Assembly: GCA_017303715.1 (NCBI GenBank)
Contig: JAFLBZ010000018.1
Coordinates: forward strand, 18,395-82,394
Direction: 5' to 3'
DNA length: 64,000 bases
From: Rhodothermia bacterium
GTDB taxonomy: Bacteria > Bacteroidota > Rhodothermia > Rhodothermales > UBA2364
Positions 16,683 through 26,200 of this stretch are shown in pieces. The translations under genes were made by a program, and so were the position numbers. The notes under the pieces were generated by a model. It was given only the letters and a program-made list of their open reading frames with translations, did not search any database and was not told the origin of the DNA. The first letter of the stretch is position 1, and the number at the start of each line of letters is the position of its first letter.

Positions 16683-17921
16683 ATGAACGTTCCGAATAAT
16701 GCCGCCAACGGAGCGGAAAAAATTGATTACTCTGGCCTTGGTTTGGCGTGTGCTGGTGGTGTGGTAGAAGGGGCCATTTATGAAATTGGAGCCTTAAATG
16801 CGTTGCAAGACGCCATTATTGGGTTAGACCTAAATCAGATGAGTACCTACGTGGGCATAAGTTCCGGTGCATTGCTCACGTCTTGCTTGGCGAATGGCGT
16901 CACGGCGCGTTCTCTCAGTAAGGCCGTTGTGGGTCATGCGGAAGAAGCGGAGCTTAACTTTGAACCCAGTACCCTTTTTGGATTTGCCGTAGAGGAGTAT
17001 TTAGACCGCCTGTCCAATATCCCCAAAGCCGTTTGGAAATCGGTAGAATACCTTTTCCAACATCCCACACAATGGTCTCTTTGGGGATCGCTCGGAGGGT
17101 TTGGTCGGGTGATTCCAGCGGGCATTTTTGACAACAAAAACTTGGAAAAGTACCTGCGGTTTATTTTTGCTAAGGTGGGGCGTTCCAATGATTTCCGCAA
17201 AATAAGGGCTAAGTTACGCATTGTTGCTACTGACTTAGACACCGCCGAATTGGTCAGTTTTGGAGAAGAGGGATACGATGATATACCCATTTCAGTGGCT
17301 GTTCAGGCCAGTACAGCGCTTCCCGGTTTATACACGCCCATCAAAATCGGTCAAAAATACTATATAGATGGCGTAGCACGTCGAACGGTACATGCCTCCG
17401 CCGCCTTAAAAGAGGGGGTGAAACTCTTGTTTTGCATTAATCCGATCGTACCAATCAATACACGTGCTGGCGAGGTTGAAGGCCAAGGTAAACATTTGAA
17501 TGACTACGGCTTGCCAGCGGTGATGTCCCAAACCTTCCGCGTTTTGGTCTTTTCTCGGATGCAAACTGGATTTGAGCGGTACAAAATGTTTTATCCAGAT
17601 GCCGATACCATTTTGATAGAACCCCGAATGGATGACGACGAGGTATTCTTCTCGAATATCTTCAGTTTCTCGAATCGGCACAAAGTAGCCGAACATGCCT
17701 ACCAAAAAACGAGAACCTTCTTACGCGAAAATGCCGAGACTATTGAACCTAAATTGGCGAAACATGGCCTACGGTTAGACCTTGAGGGGCTTGAGAAGCC
17801 ACGTTCACTTTTCAACGAGCAAGACTTGCATCAAGGCAGTAGCCTTTTTGAAGAGGCACAATCCGCTTTCGACAAGTTAAATACCGCTATTCATCAGTTT
17901 CGGGGGACTGTCGGCGTTTAG
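16683..17921 (+). CDS. Patatin-like phospholipase
   Basis: Predicted serine lipid hydrolase with a Ser-Asp dyad. Seen: an atypical oxyanion loop GLGLACAGGVVEGAIYEIGA (usually GGGxxG), the nucleophile elbow YVGISSGAL with Ser60, and the dyad Asp in KYYIDGVARR (DG motif). The C-terminal third (VMSQTFRVLVFSRMQTGFER, YPDADTILIEPR) is typical for larger bacterial patatins. No signal peptide, so the enzyme is cytosolic or peripheral. It lies directly behind the phasin terminator in the same direction. Some patatin-like enzymes act on intracellular lipid or polyester inclusions, so a role at PHA granules is possible but rests on context only. It is 412 aa. Confidence 0.85.
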   Translation: MNVPNNAANGAEKIDYSGLGLACAGGVVEGAIYEIGALNALQDAIIGLDLNQMSTYVGISSGALLTSCLANGVTARSLSKAVVGHAEEAELNFEPSTLFGFAVEEYLDRLSNIPKAVWKSVEYLFQHPTQWSLWGSLGGFGRVIPAGIFDNKNLEKYLRFIFAKVGRSNDFRKIRAKLRIVATDLDTAELVSFGEEGYDDIPISVAVQASTALPGLYTPIKIGQKYYIDGVARRTVHASAALKEGVKLLFCINPIVPINTRAGEVEGQGKHLNDYGLPAVMSQTFRVLVFSRMQTGFERYKMFYPDADTILIEPRMDDDEVFFSNIFSFSNRHKVAEHAYQKTRTFLRENAETIEPKLAKHGLRLDLEGLEKPRSLFNEQDLHQGSSLFEEAQSAFDKLNTAIHQFRGTVGV

Positions 17922-17979
17922 TGGGAAATAGATAGGCACGGAGTATGGTGCTCTCCAATTTTGCAAGACAAGTACAAAG

Positions 17980-18007
17980 TCTAAGTTTTTATAATAATGA
18001 ACTTAGA
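17980..18007. terminator. Possible hairpin between convergent genes
   Basis: TCTAAGTT (17980-17987) and AACTTAGA (18000-18007) form a perfect 8-bp stem between the ends of the patatin and amylase genes. There is no long T tail on either strand, so terminator function is uncertain. Confidence 0.4.
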
Positions 18008-18072
18008 TGATGCCTCACCAAGGTAAAAAAGTGGCAATGTCGCTACCGTGCCCGTGTTTTCATGCGTATCTG

Positions 18073-19506
18073 TTACGAAGATTTGAGTAGTACCATCCCA
18101 GACATGGCGGGAACCGTAAGGCGCTTCGGTGTTTCATTCACCGTAGGCCAAATAGCTTCCCATGCGCCTGCGGGTCTGGGTAGCGTGGCGTCTTCTGTTC
18201 CCGCGTTGAGGTAAACAAGTGCCTCGTTATGCTCATCTTTGCGGCGGAATACTAAAATCATTTCATTTGCAGAGACCAATTCATAAGCCCCAGTTCGTAG
18301 GACAGGGTGGTTATTCCGAAGGGCAATGGCTTTTTTGTAATAGGCCAAGAGGTCTTGATCCCAACTTTCTGGATGGTTCCACGGAAAGGCGGCTCGGCAA
18401 CCCGGATCATCACCGCCCGACATCCCGATCTCTGTTCCGTAATAGATACAAGGTGCGCCGGGAAGGGTCATATACAATAGAACCGTGAGGCATAGGGCTG
18501 TTTGGTCTTCCTGCATCACCCAAAGTGCCCTTGCGGTGTCGTGGCTATCCAACATATTCAGTTGGGCATAAACAATTTCTGGATCGTATAAGCCCAACAT
18601 ATAATCCACAACTTTGGCGTAAGCGGGTGCATCTAAAGGCGCAATCTTCATCAAGTCGCGGGTATAGCCGGGTCGTAAAACACGGCTCCCTGCAAAACTC
18701 ATGGCAGACCAAGCCATGATGTAGTTCATGGTGGCATCCCATTGGTCACCTTGTAGCCAAGGCTGTGCTTCTTCCCAAACTTCGCCCACGATGTATGCCT
18801 CTGGATTGACAGACTTTACCACCTCGCGGAATCGTTGCCAGAAGGAGTGGTCTTCGATCTCGTTCCCCACATCTAAACGCCAGCCATCAATCCCAAATGC
18901 CAACCAATGCTGTGCAACGTCAAGGAAGAACGATTGGACGTCTGGGTTACCAAAATTGAACTTGGGCAATTCGGGGAGATTCCACCAAGCACTGTAATTA
19001 ATGGGTTTGGAGCCGTCTTCAGGATAAGGGCGGAGTGGCCAGTCCTGTACTGTAAACCAGTCTATATAGGGCGAATTACCGCCATTTTCTAAGATGTGAT
19101 GGAATTGCCAAAAACCACGACTGGCATGGTTAAAGACTCCATCTAAGACCACTTTCATGCCTCGTTGATGGGCTTGATCTAAGAGCAAACGAAGTGCGTC
19201 GTTCCCCCCCAGCAACGGATCTACGGTGTAATAATCAAAGGTGTGGTACCGATGATTGGATGCAGAGGCAAAAATGGGATTAAGGTAAAGCGCATTTATC
19301 CCCAAGTCATGCAGATAATCCAATTTATCCACAATCCCGTACAAATCACCTCCTTGATAACCTTGTTCTTCGGGTGGACTTCCCCAAGGTTTGAATTTAA
19401 GGTGGGGTGGGTGTATAGTTCGGTTGCTTTTTGCAAAGCGATCGGGGAAGATTTGGTAAAAAACGGCATTCTTTACCCAGTCTGGGGTCAAAACAGGCTT
19501 ATTCAT
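18073..19506 (-). CDS. GH13 alpha-amylase family protein (neopullulanase/cyclomaltodextrinase-like)
   Basis: Predicted alpha-glucan hydrolase. It opens WVKNAVFYQIFPDRFAKSNR, typical of the neopullulanase/cyclomaltodextrinase subfamily, but lacks that subfamily's N-terminal CBM34-like domain. Conserved regions: I DGVFNHASRGF, II GWRLDVGNE with nucleophile Asp212, III IVGEVWEEA with acid/base Glu242, and IV MLDSHDTAR with Asp323. The C-terminal beta domain ends MSGMVLLKSS. The ATG at 19506 gives 477 aa and starts just before the conserved region; an upstream TTG at 19545 is less likely. No signal peptide, so it probably works on intracellular malto-oligosaccharides or glycogen. It is divergent from the TPR-like gene with 77 nt between starts. 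Confidence 0.92.
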   Translation of the reverse strand: MNKPVLTPDWVKNAVFYQIFPDRFAKSNRTIHPPHLKFKPWGSPPEEQGYQGGDLYGIVDKLDYLHDLGINALYLNPIFASASNHRYHTFDYYTVDPLLGGNDALRLLLDQAHQRGMKVVLDGVFNHASRGFWQFHHILENGGNSPYIDWFTVQDWPLRPYPEDGSKPINYSAWWNLPELPKFNFGNPDVQSFFLDVAQHWLAFGIDGWRLDVGNEIEDHSFWQRFREVVKSVNPEAYIVGEVWEEAQPWLQGDQWDATMNYIMAWSAMSFAGSRVLRPGYTRDLMKIAPLDAPAYAKVVDYMLGLYDPEIVYAQLNMLDSHDTARALWVMQEDQTALCLTVLLYMTLPGAPCIYYGTEIGMSGGDDPGCRAAFPWNHPESWDQDLLAYYKKAIALRNNHPVLRTGAYELVSANEMILVFRRKDEHNEALVYLNAGTEDATLPRPAGAWEAIWPTVNETPKRLTVPAMSGMVLLKSS

Positions 19507-19583
19507 AAAGGATAAAGGTGTAAAGAGGGTTATTTTGGTGGACAATTATTTCAAGCCAAACTACAACACAACAGCATAATGAA

Positions 19584-20510
19584 ATGACAAAAAACGGACA
19601 AGATAATCCCTTTAAGCTATCGGATGAAGAACAAAAAAGGGTAGAATCCTTTATACGCTCGGAGTTAGACATTATCGCGGCAAAACTCGAATTGGTTCCG
19701 GAAGGAGACGACAATTTTCGGATACAGCAACCCGAACTACCCCCCGTGGCATACCTCAAATTGGTGGAAGCAGAGATTTTGATTTTGCAAGAAGGTTCGT
19801 TAGAAGAAGTACAAGCAAGTTTGGAAAAGTTATATACTCAGTTTCCAGAAAACATGGCTATTCGCTTGGTTTATGCTAAATCCTTGCTAAGTATAGACCC
19901 CGAGGAGGTAGAGGAAGCACGTTATCTTGTGCTATTTGAGAAAGCCATTAGTCTATTGGGCATTAACATGAATGCCGTTTTAGGTAAACTTGATGAACTG
20001 GGGTATGAGACCCCTGAAGACGTTCGGATAGTTGGTAAATATGAGGAAAATTTACCCTTTCTGGCCAGTCTTGACCTTTTGGGTGAGCAACAAGAAATCA
20101 TGGGCAATTATGATCAAGCCATCCAATTGGCCACGTTGCAATTAAACTTTGATCCTGACGATGTATTTTTTATTCGGAATCGTTTGGTTGATTGCTTCTT
20201 GATTTGTAATGAACCGGGCATGGTCTTGGAGTTTTGTCAGTTTTATAAATGGGATGATGGCCCTACGATACTGTATGGCAAAGCACTGGCCCTTCATATG
20301 ACAAATGACGCCAAAGCCCATGTTGCCCTACAAAAGGCCATAATAAAACACCCGCATTATGCCTACGAAATTGCAGATATGGAGGCTCCAGAAACGCTTG
20401 AAGACGATGAAGATTTTGATTTTGACCAAGCCGAGTTTCTGCATGATCTTTGGAACGAGGTTGAAGGCGCTATAAATTTCTTAAAAAAGGGCTTGAGAAA
20501 AAGGAAATAA
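19584..20510 (+). CDS. Tetratricopeptide-like protein of unknown function
   Basis: A 308-aa soluble, acidic, mostly helical protein. Helix pairs with TPR spacing are visible: VAYLKLVEAEILILQEGSLE with SLEKLYTQFPENMAIRLVYA; SLDLLGEQQEIMGNYDQAIQ with LATLQLNFDPDDVFFIRNRL; and YGKALALHMTNDAKAHVALQ with KAIIKHPHYA. The C-terminus has a run of acidic residues (LEDDEDFDFDQAEF) and a basic end (KKGLRKRK). TPR proteins mediate protein contacts; no partner is evident. It is convergent with the 7-deazaguanine operon, only 8 nt between the stops, and divergent from the amylase. Confidence 0.7.
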   Translation: MTKNGQDNPFKLSDEEQKRVESFIRSELDIIAAKLELVPEGDDNFRIQQPELPPVAYLKLVEAEILILQEGSLEEVQASLEKLYTQFPENMAIRLVYAKSLLSIDPEEVEEARYLVLFEKAISLLGINMNAVLGKLDELGYETPEDVRIVGKYEENLPFLASLDLLGEQQEIMGNYDQAIQLATLQLNFDPDDVFFIRNRLVDCFLICNEPGMVLEFCQFYKWDDGPTILYGKALALHMTNDAKAHVALQKAIIKHPHYAYEIADMEAPETLEDDEDFDFDQAEFLHDLWNEVEGAINFLKKGLRKRK

Positions 20511-20518
20511 ACCAAGGC

Positions 20519-21262
20519 TTAAGGAAGGTCTAAAATTTTATGGGTTTGCACACTGACGCGCCAATCTGGGTGTTGGAGAGCAGTTTTAATGGCGAACTGT
20601 TGGGTCAGTTTAAGCCTTGGGCCATCCTCGGGTTGGAGCCATTTTGTTGGTAAGATCACCTTATTTCGCAAGTTGGGCGTGCGAACCCGTATGGAGAGGT
20701 TGGGATAATTTTGTGGTTGGTAATCTGGGACGACCAACTTTAGTTCGTCGCAGTATTCGATGAGGATCTGGTCGTCTGGAAGTTTTGGGCTACAGACAAT
20801 CCAATCGGGGGGGAGAATTTTGCCATTAAGTGCAAAAGCTTTTTGCAAAGGGATGGTTCCATTGGTTTCTATGGCGACTTCAAATTGTGCTTCATGCAGG
20901 GTTTGAATAAGGTGGGCATCTGCCTGTAAAAAGGGTTCTCCGCCCGTCAATACGCAAAACCGGACGTTATCACTGATTTGCTTCATTTTGTCCACCAATT
21001 CTTGTGCCGTATAGAAATGGCTGTTTTCCTTGGTAAAATCCGTATCGCACCATAGCGGACAAGCGGCATTGGTACGGATATGGTCTGATTTGCGGTCTGT
21101 CTCGTACCCGCTCCACATATTACAGCCTACGAATCGAACAAAAATGGCTGCCCGTCCGGCCATCACACCTTCCCCTTGCAGGGTTTTCCATATTTCTTTT
21201 ATACGATATTTTCGCATGTTGGAGGTGGTTTTGTGTTGATTCAGGGTTTCGTTCTTATTCAA
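20519..21262 (-). CDS. queE: 7-carboxy-7-deazaguanine synthase (radical SAM)
   Basis: Converts 6-carboxytetrahydropterin to 7-carboxy-7-deazaguanine by radical SAM ring contraction. Seen: IKEIWKTLQGEGVMAGRAAI, FVRFVGCNMWSG, then ACPLWCDTDF, VLTGGEPFLQ and AIETNGTIPL. This is the short QueE type in which the FeS cysteines are not CxxxCxxC. B. multivorans QueE has C-x14-C-x2-C; here I count C-x20-C-x2-C, six residues longer. The longest start is ATG 21262; the internal ATG at 21217 (MRKYRIKEIWKTLQGEG) fits the family N-terminus better and may be the real start. It is the last gene of the queF-queD-queC-queE run. Confidence 0.92.
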   Translation of the reverse strand: MNKNETLNQHKTTSNMRKYRIKEIWKTLQGEGVMAGRAAIFVRFVGCNMWSGYETDRKSDHIRTNAACPLWCDTDFTKENSHFYTAQELVDKMKQISDNVRFCVLTGGEPFLQADAHLIQTLHEAQFEVAIETNGTIPLQKAFALNGKILPPDWIVCSPKLPDDQILIEYCDELKLVVPDYQPQNYPNLSIRVRTPNLRNKVILPTKWLQPEDGPRLKLTQQFAIKTALQHPDWRVSVQTHKILDLP

Positions 21263-21295
21263 TAGGAAGTGTTTTTGTCGTTTTAGGCACGTTGC

Positions 21296-21970
21296 TTAAA
21301 TCCAACCCTTGGCTTTTGCCTCGTCCCAGCCCTTCGCGCGTAGGATTGATGCAGGGTTGTCTAAGCGGCCATATCCCCATTCGTTATACGTGGTTCTGTC
21401 GCCGTTATAATCGGTATGAGACTCGTCCCGAACAATTTCCAAAACGCCGAGGTCTTTAGCCAATTTCCACGTTTCGGCTTTGGTGAGGTACATGAGTGGT
21501 GTATGGATGCGCAGGTCGGTGTCTAAGGCGAGGGAGAGGCTTGTTTGGGTGGCATCCATAAACACCCGCCGACAGTCTGGGTAGCCGGAAAAGTCGGTTT
21601 GACATGCGCCAATCACCAAATCCGAGATTCCTTGTTGATAGGCATGGCCAGCGGCGATGGTTAGGAAGAGTGCATTTCGGGCGGGTACGAATGCGGCTGG
21701 AAGGTCTGGGTTTTGGGTGTGTTGTGCTGAGACGTCTAAGGTGTGATCCGTAAGGGCAGAACCACCGAGTGTTCCTTTTATGTAGAAAACGGTCAAGGGC
21801 ACCTCCGCCATTTGGGCAATTTTATGTGCTTGTTGGAGTTCAACTCCGTGTTTCTGGCCATAATCAAATCCAAGCGCAAAGACACGTGAAAAGTTGGCTT
21901 TTGCCCAAAAGAGACAGGTGGTGGAGTCTTGCCCACCTGAAAAAAGCACCAAGGCATTCTTTTTTTTCAT
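21296..21970 (-). CDS. queC: 7-cyano-7-deazaguanine synthase, lacking the zinc cysteines
   Basis: Converts 7-carboxy-7-deazaguanine to preQ0 using ATP and ammonia. The PP-loop is intact: ALVLFSGGQDSTTCLFWAK with SGGQDS at residues 11-16; further family motifs are FALGFDYGQKH, VPARNALFLTIAAGHAY and GACQTDFSGYPDCR. In alphaproteobacterial-type QueC as I remember it, the C-terminus reads H-T-C-Y-x-G-D-R, W-G-Y-G-C-G-x-C-P-x-C-x-L-R. Here it is HTDYNGDRTTYNEWGYGRLD followed by NPASILRAKGW: the surrounding residues are conserved but the four cysteines are Asp, Arg, Asn and Ser. The end overlaps neatly with the operon: its start codon overlaps the queD stop by 4 nt. It is 224 aa. Confidence 0.9.
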   Translation of the reverse strand: MKKKNALVLFSGGQDSTTCLFWAKANFSRVFALGFDYGQKHGVELQQAHKIAQMAEVPLTVFYIKGTLGGSALTDHTLDVSAQHTQNPDLPAAFVPARNALFLTIAAGHAYQQGISDLVIGACQTDFSGYPDCRRVFMDATQTSLSLALDTDLRIHTPLMYLTKAETWKLAKDLGVLEIVRDESHTDYNGDRTTYNEWGYGRLDNPASILRAKGWDEAKAKGWI

Positions 21971-22419
21971 GACTGCTGGGTTTTGTCAGAGACCACTACG
22001 GAAACTGTCGCGTAGCAGGTTTCGGTTTCAGCGATGTTGATCGAGATTTTGGCGATTTGGTGTTTTTGTAGGGTATCCAAGTGTTTGGACAAGAGGTACT
22101 CGGACACATACTGGCACACGTTTTCGGTGGTAGAATCGAAAGGCAGGACAAAGTGTTTCCATCCGGTTTGGTGTACCACGTCTAAAAGTTGACTGTCCGA
22201 GTGAGCCACAAAAATGCCATGATCCCATTGTTCGACCAATGGGGCCAAGAGTCTTTTAATCTCCTGAAAATCAATCAGGAATCCGCGCTCATCCGGAATG
22301 CCCGTCATTTCTACGGTCATGTGATAAGAGTGGCCGTGTAGGTTACGGCACAAGCCTTCGTGCCATGATAGACGATGTGCGGCCTCCCACTTAAATTTTT
22401 TGGCAACGATTGTTTCCAT
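21967..22419 (-). CDS. queD: 6-carboxy-5,6,7,8-tetrahydropterin synthase
   Basis: Makes 6-carboxytetrahydropterin from dihydroneopterin triphosphate, the step after GTP cyclohydrolase I. Seen: zinc ligands His15 (AAHRL), His28 and His30 (NLHGHSY), catalytic Cys24 in LCRNLHGH, the WDHGIF and PFDSTTENV regions, and the closing INIAETETCYATV. Full length at 150 aa. Its stop overlaps the queC start and its start codon shares a base with the end of queF, so all are translated from one message. It also appears in the order queF-queD-queC-queE, which follows the pathway loosely in reverse at the last step. Confidence 0.95.
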   Translation of the reverse strand: METIVAKKFKWEAAHRLSWHEGLCRNLHGHSYHMTVEMTGIPDERGFLIDFQEIKRLLAPLVEQWDHGIFVAHSDSQLLDVVHQTGWKHFVLPFDSTTENVCQYVSEYLLSKHLDTLQKHQIAKISINIAETETCYATVSVVVSDKTQQS

Positions 22420-22922
22420 CAGGGTTGTTTCCGGCTGTCAATTTCACAAATGGTGTTGATCCCCCCACGCACATTATATACGGTATGAACGACTAAATAT
22501 TCGGCATCTATCATTTCGCGTTTTAAGTCTTCGTAAATATAGGCGGTTATGTCTTCTTGTGCCACGCCAATTTGCCGCCAAGACATGAGGTAGTATTTCA
22601 GGCTTTTGAGTTCCAAGACCCACGATTTTGGCACGTATTCAATACGAATGGTTCCGTAATCCGGTAAACCAGAGAAAGGGCAGAGTGCAGAAAATTCTCC
22701 TTTTTCGGTTTCATAAGTGACTACTTGTCGGGTTTTGTGCGGATAAGGCATCCGGTTGATTTCCTGCTGGCGTGTATCTGGTGCGCGAAACAACTCAATT
22801 CGGCCTTCGGGGACAATGTTATACCGTGCCATGTAGGCAAGTGCTTGTTCGGTATAGGCCAAGGTGTCCGCCTGTAATTTCTTGAGGTATTCAGGATTTA
22901 TTGGGTTTTCGTTTTGGTTCAT
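22419..22922 (-). CDS. queF: NADPH-dependent 7-cyano-7-deazaguanine reductase (preQ0 reductase)
   Basis: Reduces the preQ0 nitrile to the preQ1 amine, the precursor inserted into tRNA by Tgt. Seen: nucleophile Cys81 in FSALCPFSGLPDYG; the QueF substrate motif ELKSLKYYLMSWR; and the C-terminal YNVRGGINTICEI. At 167 aa it belongs to the unimodular YkvM subfamily, with an N-terminal helix (residues 1-35) before the fold. It is the first gene of the operon; the start ATG is 374 nt from the giant gene's ATG on the other strand. I looked for a preQ1 riboswitch in the leader and found none. Presence of queF rather than only queC/D/E argues for queuosine and against an archaeosine or DNA-modification role. 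Confidence 0.95.
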   Translation of the reverse strand: MNQNENPINPEYLKKLQADTLAYTEQALAYMARYNIVPEGRIELFRAPDTRQQEINRMPYPHKTRQVVTYETEKGEFSALCPFSGLPDYGTIRIEYVPKSWVLELKSLKYYLMSWRQIGVAQEDITAYIYEDLKREMIDAEYLVVHTVYNVRGGINTICEIDSRKQP

Positions 22923-23296
22923 GTATCTGGGTATAAAAGATTCAGAAAACAGGCTTCAAAATACGTCACGTCTAAAAAAGAGATCGTTAATTGTTGCCCA
23001 AACTGAAAAGGAACTTGAGTTGTCTCAAATTGATATGTCAGCGATGTTAAAAATAAGGCCATCTTCATCTTTTTAAAGATATGTAATAATTGAATAAGGT
23101 GATGTTTTTGATTAGATATGGTTATATGTGGGAAATTGTTTGGTTTCAGGTGAGGTTCTTAATTGTTAAAAGGTTTAATTGGTTGTCCCATTTTTCAATC
23201 AAGGCATGAAAGTTGATAGGTAGTTAGCAGTTGAACAGGCCAACGGGTTTGCTCCATTAATAAAAGAATATTATATCCAATCTGACATACGTGTTT
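22923..23296. other. Divergent intergenic region, no gene seen
   Basis: 374 nt between queF (minus) and the giant surface protein gene (plus). AT-rich, must contain both promoters, but I could not place a convincing promoter, riboswitch or terminator. Confidence 0.5.
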
Positions 23297-26200
23297 ATGA
23301 GAACCTTGTTTTACCCTCAAGTTTCAAAATCGGGCATCATTGGTACGCTCTTTCTTCTGATCGGTACACTATCTGTCTCTGCTGAACCAAGTTCTACAGT
23401 TGTGGGCTATAATGCCGATCAATCGGTTGGGTTTGTGATTGCTGGTCGCGAGGCCGTATCGGTCACCTCTTCTGGTCGCTTGGTCTCGACGTGTATGGAC
23501 TTTGATGCCGATGAAGCGCGGTGGGTAGCAGTCCACGTAGAGACATTGGGCAATACGGTGCGTAATAGCTTGGAAATTCGGGATTGCGATAAGCGCTTAA
23601 TTTCGGTTGAAACGCTGAAGTCGGGGCAAAATCGAATTGCGATACGTGATGGACATATAGGCGGGATATCGCTGGTATGGTCGGTTGAAGGGGAGGGCGC
23701 TGCACTTTCAGGTTGGGAAATTGGTACGGAGCCAAAGACGAAAAATGGCTCGGAAAAACAAGTTACATTGGTGTCTTTGGGGAATACGAATACTGCTGTG
23801 GTCAATTCGATGTGTAATTGCAGCATGACAACGCCGATTGTAAACGAGGCCGATGTTATTGCACCAAGTTCCACTTCTTTGGCTCCTACGAGTATTCTCA
23901 CAGCAAGTTCAACGACCACGCGGGTTACCCGTGCCATCGGTGCTGCGAAAGCCATTGAGTTTGTGAAAAACAACAACAATGGTACGTTTGATGTACGGTA
24001 TCGGGTGACGATTCAGAATTTGGGTTCTACGACGCTCTCGACTGTTCAGGTTACGGATGATTTGGCGACGGCGTTTTCGGGTGCAACGATCTCGATGGTG
24101 GCGGGTTCGCTCAGTGCGAGTGCTGGTCTTACGGTTAATTCCTCTTTTAATGGTGGGAGCAATCAAAATTTATTAACGGCTGGCGGAACGCTCGCGCCGG
24201 GTGGTTATGGTTCCATTTTCTTTACGGTGCGGGTAACGCCGGGGGCAAATTTAGGGCCATATTTTAATTATGTAACCGCTACTGGCGTAGAAAGTGGCAC
24301 TACGGTTTCGGATGTGTCGGATAACGGTACAGCAACAGATCCCAATAACAACTGCAATGCCTCCGAGCCGGGAGAGGACGATCCAACCCCAGTTACGTTT
24401 ACGGAAAGCCCGCGTATTGGGATTTCTAAACGGGTAACGGCTCTTACAGGGACGACAGCCGCTTTTAATGTGTCCTTTAGCATGGTGGTGGAGAACTTCG
24501 GCACAACGCCCTTGAACAGTGTACAGGTTTATGACGACCTCTTTGCAGCGTTTCCTGGAACCACCTTTACGGTTTCTAATCTTGCAGCAACAGGCACACT
24601 CACCGCAAACAGCAGTTATAACGGAACTACGGATGTGCAGTTGCTTAACGCCGCAAGTTCTACCTTGGCGGTTGGTACAACCGGAACCATCACCTTTGAT
24701 GTGGCGGTGACACCGGGCGCGAATACTGGGCCTTATTACAATACGGCGGTGGTTGGAGCTTTTAGTCCGACAGGTCAACCCGTGGCGGATCAGTCCACGG
24801 ATGGACCAGATCCAGACCCGAACGCCACCACCTTTGCGAATGACGATGGTGAGAGTCTCTTCACGCCGGTTATTGTGCCTTCTCCTGTGATGGCAGATGT
24901 CCAAGTGAGTAAAACGGTGGACAATGTTGCGCCGCGAACAGGTCAGAACTTTATGTACACCGTTACAGTAAAGAATTTTGGCCCAAGTAATGCAACAAAC
25001 CTTATTGTTCGGGATTTGCTTCCGGCGACGATGACGTTGGTACAGGCCAATGCTTCGCAAGGGAGTTATAACAGTGGTACGGGCGATTGGAATATTGGCA
25101 CTTTGCCAGTTGGCCAGTCGGTTATTATGCAGTTAACGGTAAACACCACTTCTACCACTGCGGTGGTGAATACAGCAGCGGTATTGTCTCAAACCGAGAC
25201 CGACCCTGTTTCGGCGAATAACACTTCATCGGTCACGATCTTGGCAAATAATTTAGCGGATGTTTCGGTATCTAAGACGGTGAGCAATGCCGCGCCGCGC
25301 GTGGGTGAGACCATCACGTTTACGATTTATGCGCAGAACTGTGGCCCACAAACGGCAACAAACGTCCAAATCACCGATTTGCTTCCGGCGGGTTTCACGT
25401 TGGTGCAGGCCAATGCCACTCAAGGAACCTACAACAGTACTACGGGCGTTTGGAGCGTCGGGACATTGGGTTCCACCTGTTGTAAACAAGCGGAATTGCA
25501 CCTGACGGCCATTGTGAACAGTTCTTCGCCGTTGTCCAATACGGCTACGGTTACGGGTATGGATCAAACCGACCCGATCACGGCAAACAATACCTCTACG
25601 GTCACGATTAATCCTTCCAATCCGGTTGATATTGCTGTAACAAAGACCGTAAATAACCTTACGCCGTTGCTGAATGAGATTGTAACGTTCACCATCACCG
25701 CCCAAAATTTAGGCCCGAATCCCGCTACGGGCGTAGCCATTACGGATTTACTACCTGCGTCTTTGACCTTGGTTCAGTCCAGCCCGATGGTGGGTTCATA
25801 TGCTTCTGGCACGGGAATTTGGACGATTGGCAACTTGGCCGTTGGGCAAACAGCCATTCTTCAGGTTGCGGCACGGGTGAACTCCACGGCGGCGGCCATT
25901 ACGAATACCGCTTCGGTGACAGCCGTAACCCAGACTGAGACGATTACTTCGAACAATACAGCTTCTGCAACCTTGCTTGCAACCAACCCAGCAGACCTTC
26001 GCGTTGCCAAAACCGTGAGTAATTTGGTTCCGAATGTAGGCGATGTGGTTACGTTTACGGTGGTTGTGAGTAATTATGGCCCTAATGATGCCAGTGCAGT
26101 TGTGGTGAACGATTTGCTTCCAGTTGGATTAACTTACCGCCAAGCGGGTGCGACACAAGGTACTTATGTAAATGGTACTGGTGTTTGGACGGTGGGCGCA

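Noticed and set aside
22923..23296. preQ1 riboswitch upstream of queF
   Set aside because: No match to the short preQ1-I pattern (G-rich 5' stem with a CUAGC-type loop and an A-rich tail) on the minus strand.
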